A stretch of DNA of 64,000 nt from the NCBI GenBank assembly GCA_902729315.2, contig LR746268.1, positions 6,617,501 through 6,681,500 on the forward strand, written 5' to 3'. The position numbers were made by a program, and so were the translations under genes. This document shows, one piece after another, positions 53,805-64,000 of this stretch; within the stretch, counting starts at the first letter, position 1, and every line of letters starts with the position of its first letter. This stretch comes from Spirodela intermedia (taxonomy: Eukaryota; Streptophyta; Magnoliopsida; Alismatales; Araceae). A model generated the notes under the pieces. That model did not search any database. It saw nothing but the letters and a program-made list of their open reading frames with translations, and was not told the DNA's origin.

Positions 53805-55455
53805 CATCTTCTCCGGCGAGCTCGTGAGCTCGAGGTGCCGTGGCCAGAGCGAGATAGGCTACGGCAAGCTGCGACAGCTCCATCTGAGTTCTCTCCATCG
53901 GATATATATCCCTCCTGGCGCTCTTCTGTCTCCAATTTCCTAATATCACTTCTCACTCATCAAAGCCGATAAGGGCCTGAGAAATTTTGTTCCGAAGATT
54001 AGTGTGCTGTGAGCAGCTTCATGAGGTTGCTGGGTCTGAGACATTTTCCCGTTCCGGCCGACGATCGAGAAGAAAGAAGGCTCCTTTCTGCTGAAGGTGC
54101 CGGAGGAAGAGACGGAGGAAGGGAGAACAGCAATGTCCACCCGATCTCCAGGTTCCTCGGAGGAACCAGGCTGCACATGATGTAAGTCAAAGCTGTACAG
54201 ACATCTGTTATGAGAGGGAGACCACCACCACTGTCTTCTTCATACTCCTCATTCCATCGGCTAATTTTATGACAAATTATTGTGCTTTTTGGGGCTGTTT
54301 TCATCCATCCAAATGCGGGCAATCTGATCGGCGATTCAATATTTTATGAGTGGGCCTCAGAATCCCCATGAAGCTTTGCCAGGGACGTGAAGAGAGAGAG
54401 AGATGGGCTGCCGGTGCACGTGTGCCGTAGCCGTAACGCCTACTGAGAGACGAATGAGTAGTTAATGGACTCCTCTCCGTCCGGCGGGTAATCGACCGGC
54501 GGCCGTCGTGAAGGACCGGAAGGAGAGCCCCGGCGCCGTACAGCAGGCCCTCCGGCGGGCCGTCGCTGTCTAGGATCGTATTCCTCAGAAGCTTCATAAT
54601 AGCTCCGGGCGGTCAACGCCGACCGGCCCAGAAGAAAGCCACTGTTTCTCGGCGATATTTGAGCGTAAGCCGCATGCAAGAACAGTGGAGGGCCGTGGAG
54701 ACAGAGACCAGGCGGCATGCACCCCCCAGAGACTCCTCTGAGCGTGTCTGAGCGAAGACCCACACTTTTCGCCCATGATTAGTCGCTTATCAGCACCACG
54801 CCTTGGCGTGTCTCTCAGTGCGAGTTTCAGACAGCCTTTCCCCTCCGCTGGGAGGAAGACGACCGGACGTGACGTGAGAGGAGGAGACCACCCACCGCTG
54901 GGAGGTACTTCAGATCTCTCGAAACTCCTGGGAGGGGTAGGATCATGGCCGATCCCCAGTCTGTTTTAAACCGAACGCTATAATTTGGCGTAAGAGAGAA
55001 GCAGCAGGCTCGAAGGCGATTATCCACGCATCCTTGGGGCGGTATGTTAATCTCTATCTAACCTACGCGGACGATCCTCCTCGGAGCAAGCCGATAAATC
55101 CTAGAGGAGGAGAGGAGGAAGGCGGCGAGAGCGGAAGAGAGGTCGATCGCGGCCCACCTCTTCAAAGAGACGACCATGGTAATGGAGCATAAGGATGGAA
55201 GTAATCCAGGAAGCGCGTCTGCCAGACGGGCTCCGGTCGAACAGTGAGCCTACTAGAAGCGAGACGGGAGGAGCTACAGAAAAACATAATCTTTCGAGAG
55301 GTCTGGCGGTGAAATGGATTCAGAAGCGACATTTGTAATAGAAATATGTGGAACATACAGGAGAAGGAAACCTCCCTTCCAGCCGTAGAAGCTCGCGAGA
55401 CTCAAATGCCCATCTCGTGTTAAGAATATCAGAATATCCCAGAGGAAGGGAGGGA

Positions 55456-55539
<84 letters not shown>

Positions 55540-55704
55540 GAACACCCAAGATCTTAAGCCTATCGAATACCCTAACCAGAACCCCTACCATCCGTGAAGA
55601 AGAAGAAGAAGAACAAGGACGAAGAGGAGGAAAGGGAAACAGGAAGAGGCTGGCTACCCATCCGGTTTCTTCTTACAACTGAACACTAGAAGTTGCCAGC
55701 TGCA
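53805..55704. other. Spacer between RUS6 and ZHD (convergent 3' ends)
   Basis: Both flanking genes end here. Open frames on the minus strand (for example 54301-54597) have no recognisable domain. The right end carries a long (GA)n tract and a GAAGAA-rich stretch near 55597-55640. Confidence 0.55.
55462..55536. repeat. (GA)37 microsatellite
   Basis: About 75 bp of uninterrupted GA, 170 bp downstream of the ZHD stop codon. Confidence 0.97.
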
Positions 55705-56532
55705 TCACTCGAGTTGGAGGGGGATCTTCTTGGCCAGGTTGTGCTTATTGTTGTGCATCCAGACCTTGAGCACCCTCCTCTTCACCCCAACCTCCTGGCA
55801 AAACTGCTGCACCATGCTCTCCTCCTGCTTCTGGAGCCGCCACCCCACCTTCTCCGCAAAGTCCAGCATCTTCTCCTTCTGCTCCGGCGTGAACTTGGTC
55901 CGGAACCTCTTCTTCACTGGCGCCCTCGAGAAGCCACCGCCGACGCCACCCTCCATCTCCTCCGACTCCGAGGTCTGTATGGCACCCAGAGGCATGATCA
56001 TATGATGGGGGGATGGCCGGGGGATGAGGCTGTTGCCGGCGGGGGTGTAGCCGTAAGCCTCAGCGCCAGAGATGAGGACTCCCTTCTGGCCGATGATCCT
56101 CCTCCCCTTTAGGTGGTGGTAGTATGGGTAGATGTCGTAGGAGACCGCCGCCTCCCCCTCCGCTTCCTTCCGGTGGAAGTTCCGGTGGCAGCCGCAGGCG
56201 GCGCACTTGAGGGCTTCCAGGGTACCTTCCTCGCCGCTCGGCATGAACTCCCCGCAGCCGTCGAGGGCATTGCCGCCGATGGAGGCGGCGTGGTTCTTCA
56301 GGCATTCCCTGTACTTCACCGCCACTACTCCCTTCCTGCTGTTTCCGGTGGCGCTGTTGTGGTCCTCCGACGTGTTGGTGGCGGCGGGCGGTGGTAGAGA
56401 TGGGCCGTTGGTTGGGTGGTGGAGGGGCGGAGGGTCGTGAATGATGGTGTGCCCGTGGCCATGGCCGCCGACATATGTACTGCTGCTGCTTAACGGGAGC
56501 GGGATCTCTCCTTCGTGGCAAGAAAGGTCCAT
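55705..56532 (-). CDS. Zinc finger-homeodomain (ZF-HD) transcription factor
   Basis: Intronless 828-nt frame, 275 residues, as usual for the ZHD family. The His/Pro-rich N-terminus is followed by the ZF-HD dimerisation domain at 72-123 (VKYRECLKNHAASIGGNALD, ALKCAACGCHRNFHRKE) with its conserved Cys/His set, a variable linker, and the homeodomain at 207-269 (KKRFRTKFTPEQKEKMLDFA; recognition helix with VLKVWMHNNKHNL). ZHD proteins dimerise and bind ATTA-core sites, acting in floral development, leaf form and stress responses. The linker is like ZHD3/ZHD4-type members, but I do not assign a number. The start is the first ATG; a pyrimidine-rich plus-strand tract just upstream (GA on the sense strand) is leader. 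Confidence 0.95.
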   Translation of the reverse strand: MDLSCHEGEIPLPLSSSSTYVGGHGHGHTIIHDPPPLHHPTNGPSLPPPAATNTSEDHNSATGNSRKGVVAVKYRECLKNHAASIGGNALDGCGEFMPSGEEGTLEALKCAACGCHRNFHRKEAEGEAAVSYDIYPYYHHLKGRRIIGQKGVLISGAEAYGYTPAGNSLIPRPSPHHMIMPLGAIQTSESEEMEGGVGGGFSRAPVKKRFRTKFTPEQKEKMLDFAEKVGWRLQKQEESMVQQFCQEVGVKRRVLKVWMHNNKHNLAKKIPLQLE

Positions 56533-56540
56533 TCTTCCCA

Positions 56541-56563
56541 CTCTCTCTCTCCTCTCTCCTGTC

Positions 56564-56600
<37 letters not shown>
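56541..56600. repeat. (CT)n-rich tract in the ZHD leader
   Basis: CT repeats with TTT and CCT interruptions immediately upstream of the ZHD start codon; reads GA-rich in the transcript. Confidence 0.9.
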
Positions 56601-56604
<4 letters not shown>

Positions 56605-59230
56605 CCAAGCTATATTTTATTGGAGGACCTTTACCCTGCTCTCTGAAACCCAAGGAGAAGAAAAACGAGGCTAAAGTGAGCTTAGGGGAGCAGAGAATCC
56701 CCACTCTTGCCCTTTTGTATCTTGGTTTTCCACAGAGAGACGGAGATATTCTGCAGAGCAGCTGGTCTGCCCTAATTTTCTCCTCAGCCTTTCCAGTCAC
56801 AGCACAGATACGGACGGATTGAACTCGGATTAGACGGAGAATCAGCTCCGTTCTGCTGTCTGAGCTTCCGAGAAGTTCTTCGTGGCCGGGAATTCCTCTC
56901 CCCCTTCCTCCGTTGCATGCAGAATCCTCGAGTAGCTGAAGAAAGCGAACGAGCAACCGTTCTCCGACTGGATTAGCTTGAGGTGAGGAGCTGAACAAAT
57001 ACTTGACGATAATACCAGCGGAGAGATCTGGCTTTATTGGAAGGAAAGGAGATCTGACTACAATGGCTGTGAAAACCCTATGCACTCCGAATGAAACGGG
57101 ATAATATTGCTCCTTCTTGCGAAAACCAATCTCTCCTCCTCCACAAGTGCTTGAGAGAGAGACAGAGAAAGAGGCGAAGAAGATTGTTAGAGGTGTCAGA
57201 AACGCTGCCTGCGTCTTCCCTCCAGCCCGCAGGCGGTGACCCACAAGGATCTCCCCCTGGGGGAATGAGCTGGAAGCTCCAGCTTCGAGCTCTACGGCGA
57301 GAGTGGACAAGGAGGGCTTCAACGGGGACGGAAGAACAGGCAGATCGTCTGTGTGCGGGGAGATTCGAACGAAATCAGATCGACAGAAGAGAGAACGGCG
57401 GCAGGAGGAAGAAGTTTGGACGAACCGGCAGCGGATGCGAGCCCCTGTAACAGCAACAGTGAGGAGCCCGAGCGACCCGGAGATTTTCTCCCTTCTTACG
57501 GACAAAGAGGACGACGGGGAAGGATTTAGAGAGTGTGCCATACAAATAAAGCTGGGGCCGTTCGCTTTGCTTGCACTATCAGGAATCAGGAATCGAGCTT
57601 ACGCCACACAGTAGAGAGAGAGAGAGAGGGAGAGAGAGAGAGAGAGAGCAGCATGTCAGAACACGAGAGGGGTAGGAGAAGGCAGAGATGGGACCTACGT
57701 CAAGAGTTTTAAAAACATAAAAATTAGCAGCAAAAATCTGAATTTGCTGACGCGGCACCCCAGCTGCGTCTTATCTCGGCCGGCAGAAAATGGCTCACGG
57801 TCAACCCATGCCCTGGACAGTCAAACGTCTTAACTCAACGTCTATCTCCCCCACCCCACTCTCTCTCTCTCTCTCTCTCAGTGGAATTTACCTGCACGGA
57901 TAGAAAGACCAATCGGGAGACGACGCGTGGTATTATCCATTCCCAGATCACAAAAATAAATCAATAAATATGTGACTGTTGAAGGACAAGCACCTACGTG
58001 GTCGCGGGTGAATGCTAATTTCTGATGATTTATTATTTCCGGGGCTGCCTTCACACGTGTGGCTAGGGAGCGGCCTCTAGAGCCGCCTTTCGAGGATCGT
58101 ACGCATCCCAGTGGGCTTTATTCCCCATTAAATCCCTCGACTTTATTCCACGTCATCTTATCGAACGAGGCCCGCCCCGCTGTCCGAAGGTAGACAAGGG
58201 TCCCTTCCTCTCTCTCTCTCTCTCTCTCTCTAAATCCCACTCTCCCTGGTTTCTATTCTGGATCCCTGTCTGTCTTTCTCCCCACCTTTCTCTCTCTATA
58301 TATACCCCTCTCTCTGTCTCTCTCTCTCCTCCCACACCCACCTTACCTTTCTTTCTCTCCTGTCTCTCTCTCCCGACCTTTCTCTTTCAGTCTTTCTCTT
58401 TCTATCTGTTAAGCACTTCTCTGTCAACGTACATTTTTACGTAGAAAGCCCATTCGTTAATAGGCTCATTTAGACGGGTTGATTCCAAAATCCAGGGGGT
58501 TTACAGGAAAATCACGTACTCTAGTTTAATCCGGGGGCGCCCCGGATGGTGGGCCCCAGTGGAAACATTGTGGGCCCCTGTAGGGCGTACATGGCCTGCT
58601 CATACTTGCTTGCGTACCTTCGTACCTTCATGGGTGTTTCGCTTCTCACGGCTCCCACATGCAGGAAGATATCTCTGTTCTGATTGCGTTCTGTCCCGTT
58701 CCCTGTCTCCTTTGCTGCTTCAGCGACTCGTCTTCCTCCAAGCGAACGTCGCTCTCACATCTCTCTCTCTCTCTCTATTTCTGTGTCGGAGAGGCAGACG
58801 ACGGATGGTACGTCGTCGTTGGAGCTACCTCGTGGGCTTGCCGTGGTTCTGTTGGAGACGTGAGCGTCTTCCCAAGGAACCGCCCGGGTTTCTCACACTA
58901 GAACTGGCTACGACTCTCAGCAAAGCATAACTGTTCGTGTCTTCTTCTTCTTCTTCGGGGGAGAGATGGAGAGAACTCGGGCCTCAGGCGGTTTCGCTAC
59001 CCGGGGGATCGTTGGAGCTCCTCTCTGGACGATGAGCTTGCTCGCCGGGGAGAGGTGGCGGGCCTATTGATGAAGCTGATGGAACCATGTGGCGTGCCAA
59101 GAAAGGCGGGGCATGGGCGCCCGCTAATCACAGGAAAGGCCCTGTGCCGTAGATTCACGCTATCTCCTCATAAATGGGTGCAACTTGCCATTTCCATTAA
59201 TGACAGCCTCTGATCATCAGACACCCTCTG

Positions 59231-59235
<5 letters not shown>

Positions 59236-59271
<36 letters not shown>
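59236..59271. repeat. (CT)n microsatellite
   Basis: About 18 CT units in the long spacer. Confidence 0.95.
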
Positions 59272-59272
<1 letters not shown>

Positions 59273-61622
59273 CTCACTCACACACAGGAAAACTTGGTTT
59301 TTTCTGTATGGCTGTCCCAAAAAATAGGGCACGGCGAAGACCATGCTAGCTGTGCTCCTTCGGAGCTTCTCGGAGGGGATTTCCCATTCCGGAAAGAGAA
59401 CGGACGGGGGTTCCGCTTTCCCTCCTGCATTATCTTCCGCTCTGTTGAAGGCGGGGAGAGCTCCCTGGTTCTCCTGTGCATGGAAATCATCGTCGGAGGA
59501 GAACGCCAAGAAAGCCTCTCTCTTGCTTTTACTCCACGCTTCGTCCCGCCGCCATCTCCCTGCCGCCGGAGAAGCCAGGGCGCTCCTCATCCATTGAAGG
59601 ATCCACGCCGGCGACCACCGTTTCCCCCGCCCTCCGGTGGAAAAATCTTCCTCCTGCCGTCGCCGCCACGTGACTTGCCCTCAATCCGACCACATCCGGG
59701 GGGGGGGATCTTTCCCGTGAGACTGGAGCGAAGGCCAGCCCACGCGCCGCCGGTCAACGGGCACACCTTTGACTGGGAATGGCAGAAGAATTATGGTCAT
59801 TCCTCTCTGTCAGTATTTGTACCCCCGCTTTATTATTGAAAATAATTCCCAACGTTTTTGTTTTCCCATTACTCGCGTTAATGAATCTTTTAACACAAAA
59901 AAAGAACACTTGCGAACGATTCCGCGTAGAAATCAGGTTGATATCATATTTATCGTCCAATAATTATATTATTTTAATTTTAAAAAAAAAATCTTTCTTA
60001 CAGAATCCATCCACAGGATCTCCCTCCACATGCGGGTCTCAGGCGGACATGGCAGGTCGTCCCCCACAGTCGACAGAACGTTGCTCACCCTCTTGGAAGG
60101 GAGATGATTCTTCGAAAAAGAGAGCCTTTTTTTTGAAAAATGTCATCGTCAAATCTGATGCGTCCCCGTCGCTGATCCCAACTCAACGCCGTCGCTCCCT
60201 CTGTAGAACTCACCGGAGTCGACCCACCTCGGCAAAGAGGGGCGGTGCCCCTTGGACCGGGGGAGGGGGGAGGACGGGACGAGGGCAATTTAATGTGCCG
60301 TTGCGGCGAGGAATCACCCCCCCAGGATGCTTGCTGTTCGGACCCTGAACGGCCGTCGGTGGGGACGGCGGCGCCGCCGGGGGAAGAGCTCCCCCGCAGG
60401 CGGCCGTCTCCCTCGTCTGTGCATTGAATGCTCGTCATGTGTTCATCTTTACTGGCCCTCCTGCGCTCTGCAGGAGTTGGTTATGTACTCATCCGGGATA
60501 TGAATGCGGCGCCGATCGAAGTAAAAGAAAAGGAAGGAGGAGGAGGAGGAAGGGGAGGAAGAAAGGGAGCGGCGGGCCTGTGGGGCTCCGATCAGCTTTG
60601 TTTTCTAGCTCTGCACCGCCTGCTCCGGTTGTTGGCAGGACCACCCCTCCGCCCGCCTCTCGGAGCGGCGGCCTCCGCCGTCGCGGAGACGTCATGCCCC
60701 CTCTCCCCCCCTTCCCCCAGGTTCGGTCGCTGGTTTATGGAGGTTTGACATTGGTCTCTTCTTCTCCCCGTCTCTGAGAGGGCGGAGAAGAAAGGAAAAG
60801 CGAACCAGAAAGAGAGGTGGGGGGGGGTGGGCACGGTAGCCGTTGCGGCGGCGGGGGGGATAACGACGGGTTTTTGTCCGCAGGCGGAGGAGAAAGAAGG
60901 GGAATTCCGCTACAGTGCCGGAAGGATAAGATAAAAGATTCGGGGACTGCTACCACCCCCGGTCTCTTTCTAGACCGTCTGCGTCTTCTCCCTCCGCCCC
61001 AACGGTCGGCCGCCGAGGCGAAGAATGTTCACTTCATCGTCCCGAGGATGCATATCTCTCTGCCTTTCCTCTTCTGTTCGGCGCAAAGATGATGATACGT
61101 GACATGAAATGGCGGTTAATTATATGGGTCTACTACATTTAATGAAGAATCTGCTGCTCTCGGTCTCCTTGGTGAGCTCGGCGAGGTTTGACGGAGAGGG
61201 GGACCTCAGTTCCTCCGCCGCGCTCCGGTGGTGGACCTCCGCCGTAGCTTCCTTCGGAGAAGGGGAGAGGAGGTGGGGGGGTCAAAGGCATGGAAGTGAA
61301 TGGGGTTAGGTGTTCTCCAGCTCGAGACTGTTGGGGAATTAAAGGCGCCATGGAAGGAGGGAGCTTTAGGGTTTCAGTGAGATTTGGGCGCCGGCCACCA
61401 CCGCAACTGCCACCATTTATTTCATATCACAGGGGCGTGGCTCCATTGATGAGGACAGGGAATTAACTCTCAGCTGTATCCTGTGTTACCCCCATGGGTT
61501 GAACGGGACGGACCTGGCTGGGCATCAATCGCCCGTTGCGGCGGTGTCGGTAGCCTGGCCAACCGACAGGGAAAAAAGCAACCACATCAGAGACCCACAG
61601 AGAGATAGAGAGAGAGAAATAT

Positions 61623-61646
<24 letters not shown>
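61623..61646. repeat. (GA)n microsatellite
   Basis: About 12 GA units, followed by CGAGCGAGCG. Confidence 0.95.
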
Positions 61647-61656
<10 letters not shown>

Positions 61657-62354
61657 CACGCTGGATTGCTTTTAAGCTGCAAAGAGGATGTTCGCAGCGC
61701 CATTCATCACCATCCTAAACCCCACAATAGCCCCCCTTCCAACCAGAGCTCGCAAACGTCAAGAGAATTCGCCAAGCAAAGACCGACCTTCTACGGCCAC
61801 CATTAGCACCGTGAAAAGATGGATAGAGAGAAAGAGAGGTAATGATCGGTGGTAACTCGGTGGTCAGGTGAGTGATCCGAGGAGACGCACGCGCCGCTGC
61901 CCCGGGCCGCCACTGGATGACAGAAGGCCTCCATTGAATCGGATGCCCCGCCGTGGGGTCGGCGGGTCTTATGATCAGTCGCCGTCGCCGATCTCCGACC
62001 AGCCACATCTCGCCACGCCTGCGTAGGACAACTCACGTCAATGATGATGATGATGGGCCGCATCTTCGCCCTCGGGAAGCTAATGCAACGGCATACGCGG
62101 CTTGCTCAGCCCGCCGCCGCCGGTGCAGCCTCCTCGAGAAAGCAAAAGGACGGCCGACAACGCCGGCGGCGAGCCCAAGAACAGCCCGCCACCCCCCGCC
62201 CACGGACTTTCTTCCGTCGCCCTTTTTCTTCCAACACAGTTGATAAGATGGGTCAAGAAAGGAGAACAACCACAGAGAAAACAAGATGACTCCATTGTTC
62301 CATCTCAAGTTCCGAGCTCTGGATCCCAAGACGAGGAACTGCACAGAAACGGCG

Positions 62355-64000
62355 CTACTTCTTCATGAGCAGACTCCTGAACTCCTGGTTTGACTTGGGC
62401 TGTTCCTCACCGTCCGCTGGCTTCGCCTCGCTACTGGACCAGCCGAGGGGTCTGACGGATCTGGGCACCGCAAACGTGGCGCTCCCGGTCAACTGTACGT
62501 GACCGCCGCGCCTGTGGGAAGCAGACTTAATGGAACTCCTGTCCTGTCTTTCCCCCCTGCCATGGTCTTCGTCCTCAACGGAAGCTGCCCTCCGACCTGT
62601 ATAAGAACAGAGAAACGGCAACAAACACACCATATGATTGGATCAAAACCCGCCATCATCGCCAGCATGAAATCTGATCTACCCTTCTTTCAGCGTCTCG
62701 AAAATATCGCAGCATTAGGTATGAACAGCGACGAGGATCTTGGGTGGAATGGCCTAGGGAGGATTTGGAGAAGAGTTCATGGCTGCGGTAATAACTGCTG
62801 CAGCTCAGTGACTGCGCGTGGCGCGTGGTTAACACTCAGGTGTCCTAGCATGGTAAGAGCTACACAGGTTTGCTTGACGGGGAAAGGAAATTCTCTACCA
62901 TATGATAAATATCCCACGATGTATAGAGATATAAATGCAGTGCATTACGTAAGGGAATGACGGCATGGTTGTGTGACGTACCACGACCACCTGCAAATCC
63001 ACCCCGGGTAAGTCCCTTTTTCTGACCCTGCTTTGGATCTGACCGGGCAATACTCAATCTCTTCCCAAGCAGAGTCTGTCTGTTCTTAGCGATCGCCAGA
63101 TGGAGATGTTCGTCGTCAGAAAAGTCTACATATGCAAATCCCTGGTGAAGTAGAAGATAGAGAAACAAGGGTTCAGGAAGCAGCCGTGAGGAGAGACCTT
63201 ATGCAAGTCAGTAAGAGAAATAACTTCAGATAAAATTTAGATATTTGATCATCTATTTCGAGAAAAAATAATGGAAAAAAAAAACATAACGTTTCTTTAA
63301 TTCGACCACGAAAGATTTTCCGAATTTTAAAGAATGTCGAGAAAGGAACAAGGGCTTGAGGATTCGAGCCATGAAGTCCTGTTGTAGATGGAAACAAGAT
63401 GAACACGTACAGCACACAGCAACTGAAAAAGACTAGAAATAACTCATGTTCTTTAACAGTTTGCATCTAAAGAGGATCAGATGAGATAAAAATGCAGGAA
63501 AAGTGGCGAGAAAATCGCTGTAAATTTCTTTTTATACTTTTAATAGAAATTTCCAATAGAAATCGATGACTGTAAATTGTTTGTGTGATTGGGCACGCAC
63601 CCTCGGTCTACCAGTAAACTTGTCCTTCAACAATCGAATAGCAGTCACTCCACCAACGTCATTGAAGAATTCACCCAGATGGTTCTCGTTTACCTAAAAA
63701 AACGAAGGAAACGTTAAGAAATTTTACGAGTCATGCTACCTATTTATTGATGCATTCTCTTTCATTCTGTATCACTTTTTAAAGTACTCCTGAGAAATTA
63801 ATTTCCAGAGAACCATACCTCTAGGCTGAGGTTAGAGACAAACACCGTACATTGATCCGTGTAGAACGTTGGGGCGTCCCCTTTGGAAACAGAATCGCCA
63901 GCGGCTTGCTCAATTTTTGTCTCTGATTTATTGGACTTGGGTAACACGGTCGGAATGAATGTTACCATTTGAGTATCATCAACGGGCCCTGATTTCTGAG
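62355..64000 (-). CDS. SART3/PRP24-like splicing factor, C-terminal part (5' end beyond the window)
   Basis: Exons fitted on the minus strand are 63819-64000 (open at the edge), 63601-63693, 62982-63141 and 62355-62596, giving about 224 residues. An RRM is complete: RNP2-like CTVFVSNLSLEVNENHLGEF, FFNDVGGVTAIRLLKDKFTG, RNP1-like GFAYVDFSDDEHL, then GKRLSIARSDPKQGQKKG. A basic Arg/Gly linker leads to HVQLTGSATFAVPRSVRPLG and the C-terminal Lsm-interaction motif SNQEFRSLLMKK. SART3/PRP24 proteins reanneal U4 and U6 snRNAs to recycle the tri-snRNP in the nucleus. The N-terminal HAT repeats and RRM1 expected for the family would lie to the right of the window. Confidence 0.88.

Larger units (their letters stand above)
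56533..62354. other. Long spacer between ZHD and the SART3-like gene
   Basis: Left part is the ZHD upstream region; the right end is the 3' flank of the SART3-like gene. Composition is GC-rich from 58.5 to 62.3 kb, which yields many overlapping open frames on both strands, but none has a recognisable domain or a consistent splice model. GA/CT tracts lie at 57614-57649, 58207-58232, 59236-59271 and 61623-61646. A G-box-like CACACGTGTGG sits near 58052. I see no gene, but a small or noncoding one cannot be excluded. Confidence 0.5.

Noticed and set aside
54301-54763. Minus-strand frames of about 100 codons between RUS6 and ZHD
   Set aside because: Two overlapping frames of similar length, no domain, no splice or promoter evidence.
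56060-57541. 493-codon minus-strand open frame overlapping the ZHD gene
   Set aside because: Its downstream part is an alternative frame of the ZHD coding region and its upstream part is GA-repeat leader read as Arg/Glu; no domain.

Overview
The window is nuclear DNA of a flowering plant. Genes are split by GT..AG introns, encode plant-specific families (12-oxophytodienoate reductase, CP26 antenna protein, AGAMOUS-clade MADS factor, class III peroxidase, RUS and ZHD proteins), and are separated by AT-rich spacers and many (GA/CT)n microsatellites. Some exons are very GC-rich at third codon positions beside AT-rich ones, and the MADS C-terminus resembles monocot D-class proteins, so a monocot outside the grasses is my best guess. 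This is an inference, not a proof.

Layout, left to right. 1-3274 (minus): two tandem group-I OPR genes, the first cut by the window edge. 4103-6266 (minus): a CMC2-like twin-CX9C mitochondrial protein, apparently with a 5'-UTR intron reaching about 7.85 kb and divergent from 8247-11434 (plus), elongation factor 1B gamma. 11435-16088: microsatellite-rich spacer, then promoter and leader of 16089-21760 (plus), a SEEDSTICK/AGL11-type MADS gene. 22943-24484 (plus): intronless CYP94C1-like P450. 26684-31493 (minus): STAR/QUAKING-type KH RNA-binding protein. 33026-34254 (minus): LHCB5/CP26. 35052-36703 (minus): TGD5-like glycine-rich protein. 37.2-40.7 kb: AT-rich gene-free island with degenerate repeats. 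41760-42968 (plus): class III peroxidase. 43599-48089 (plus): SFT2-like Golgi membrane protein. 49062-53804 (plus): RUS6. 55705-56532 (minus): intronless ZHD factor. 56.5-62.3 kb: spacer. 62355-64000 (minus): 3' part of a SART3/PRP24-like splicing factor.

Most exon boundaries were fitted by hand: each coding gene described as complete closes into one open frame with GT..AG introns and a length typical of its family. There is no operon-like or obvious biosynthetic cluster. OPR and CYP94C1 both touch jasmonate metabolism but lie about 20 kb apart with unrelated genes between. I see no undescribed multi-gene system. The most unusual signals are a perfect 21-bp-arm hairpin upstream of RUS6, an intron present in only one of the two OPR paralogues, an abrupt GC3 switch at the last intron of the eEF1B gamma gene, and several diverged tandem duplications in spacers.
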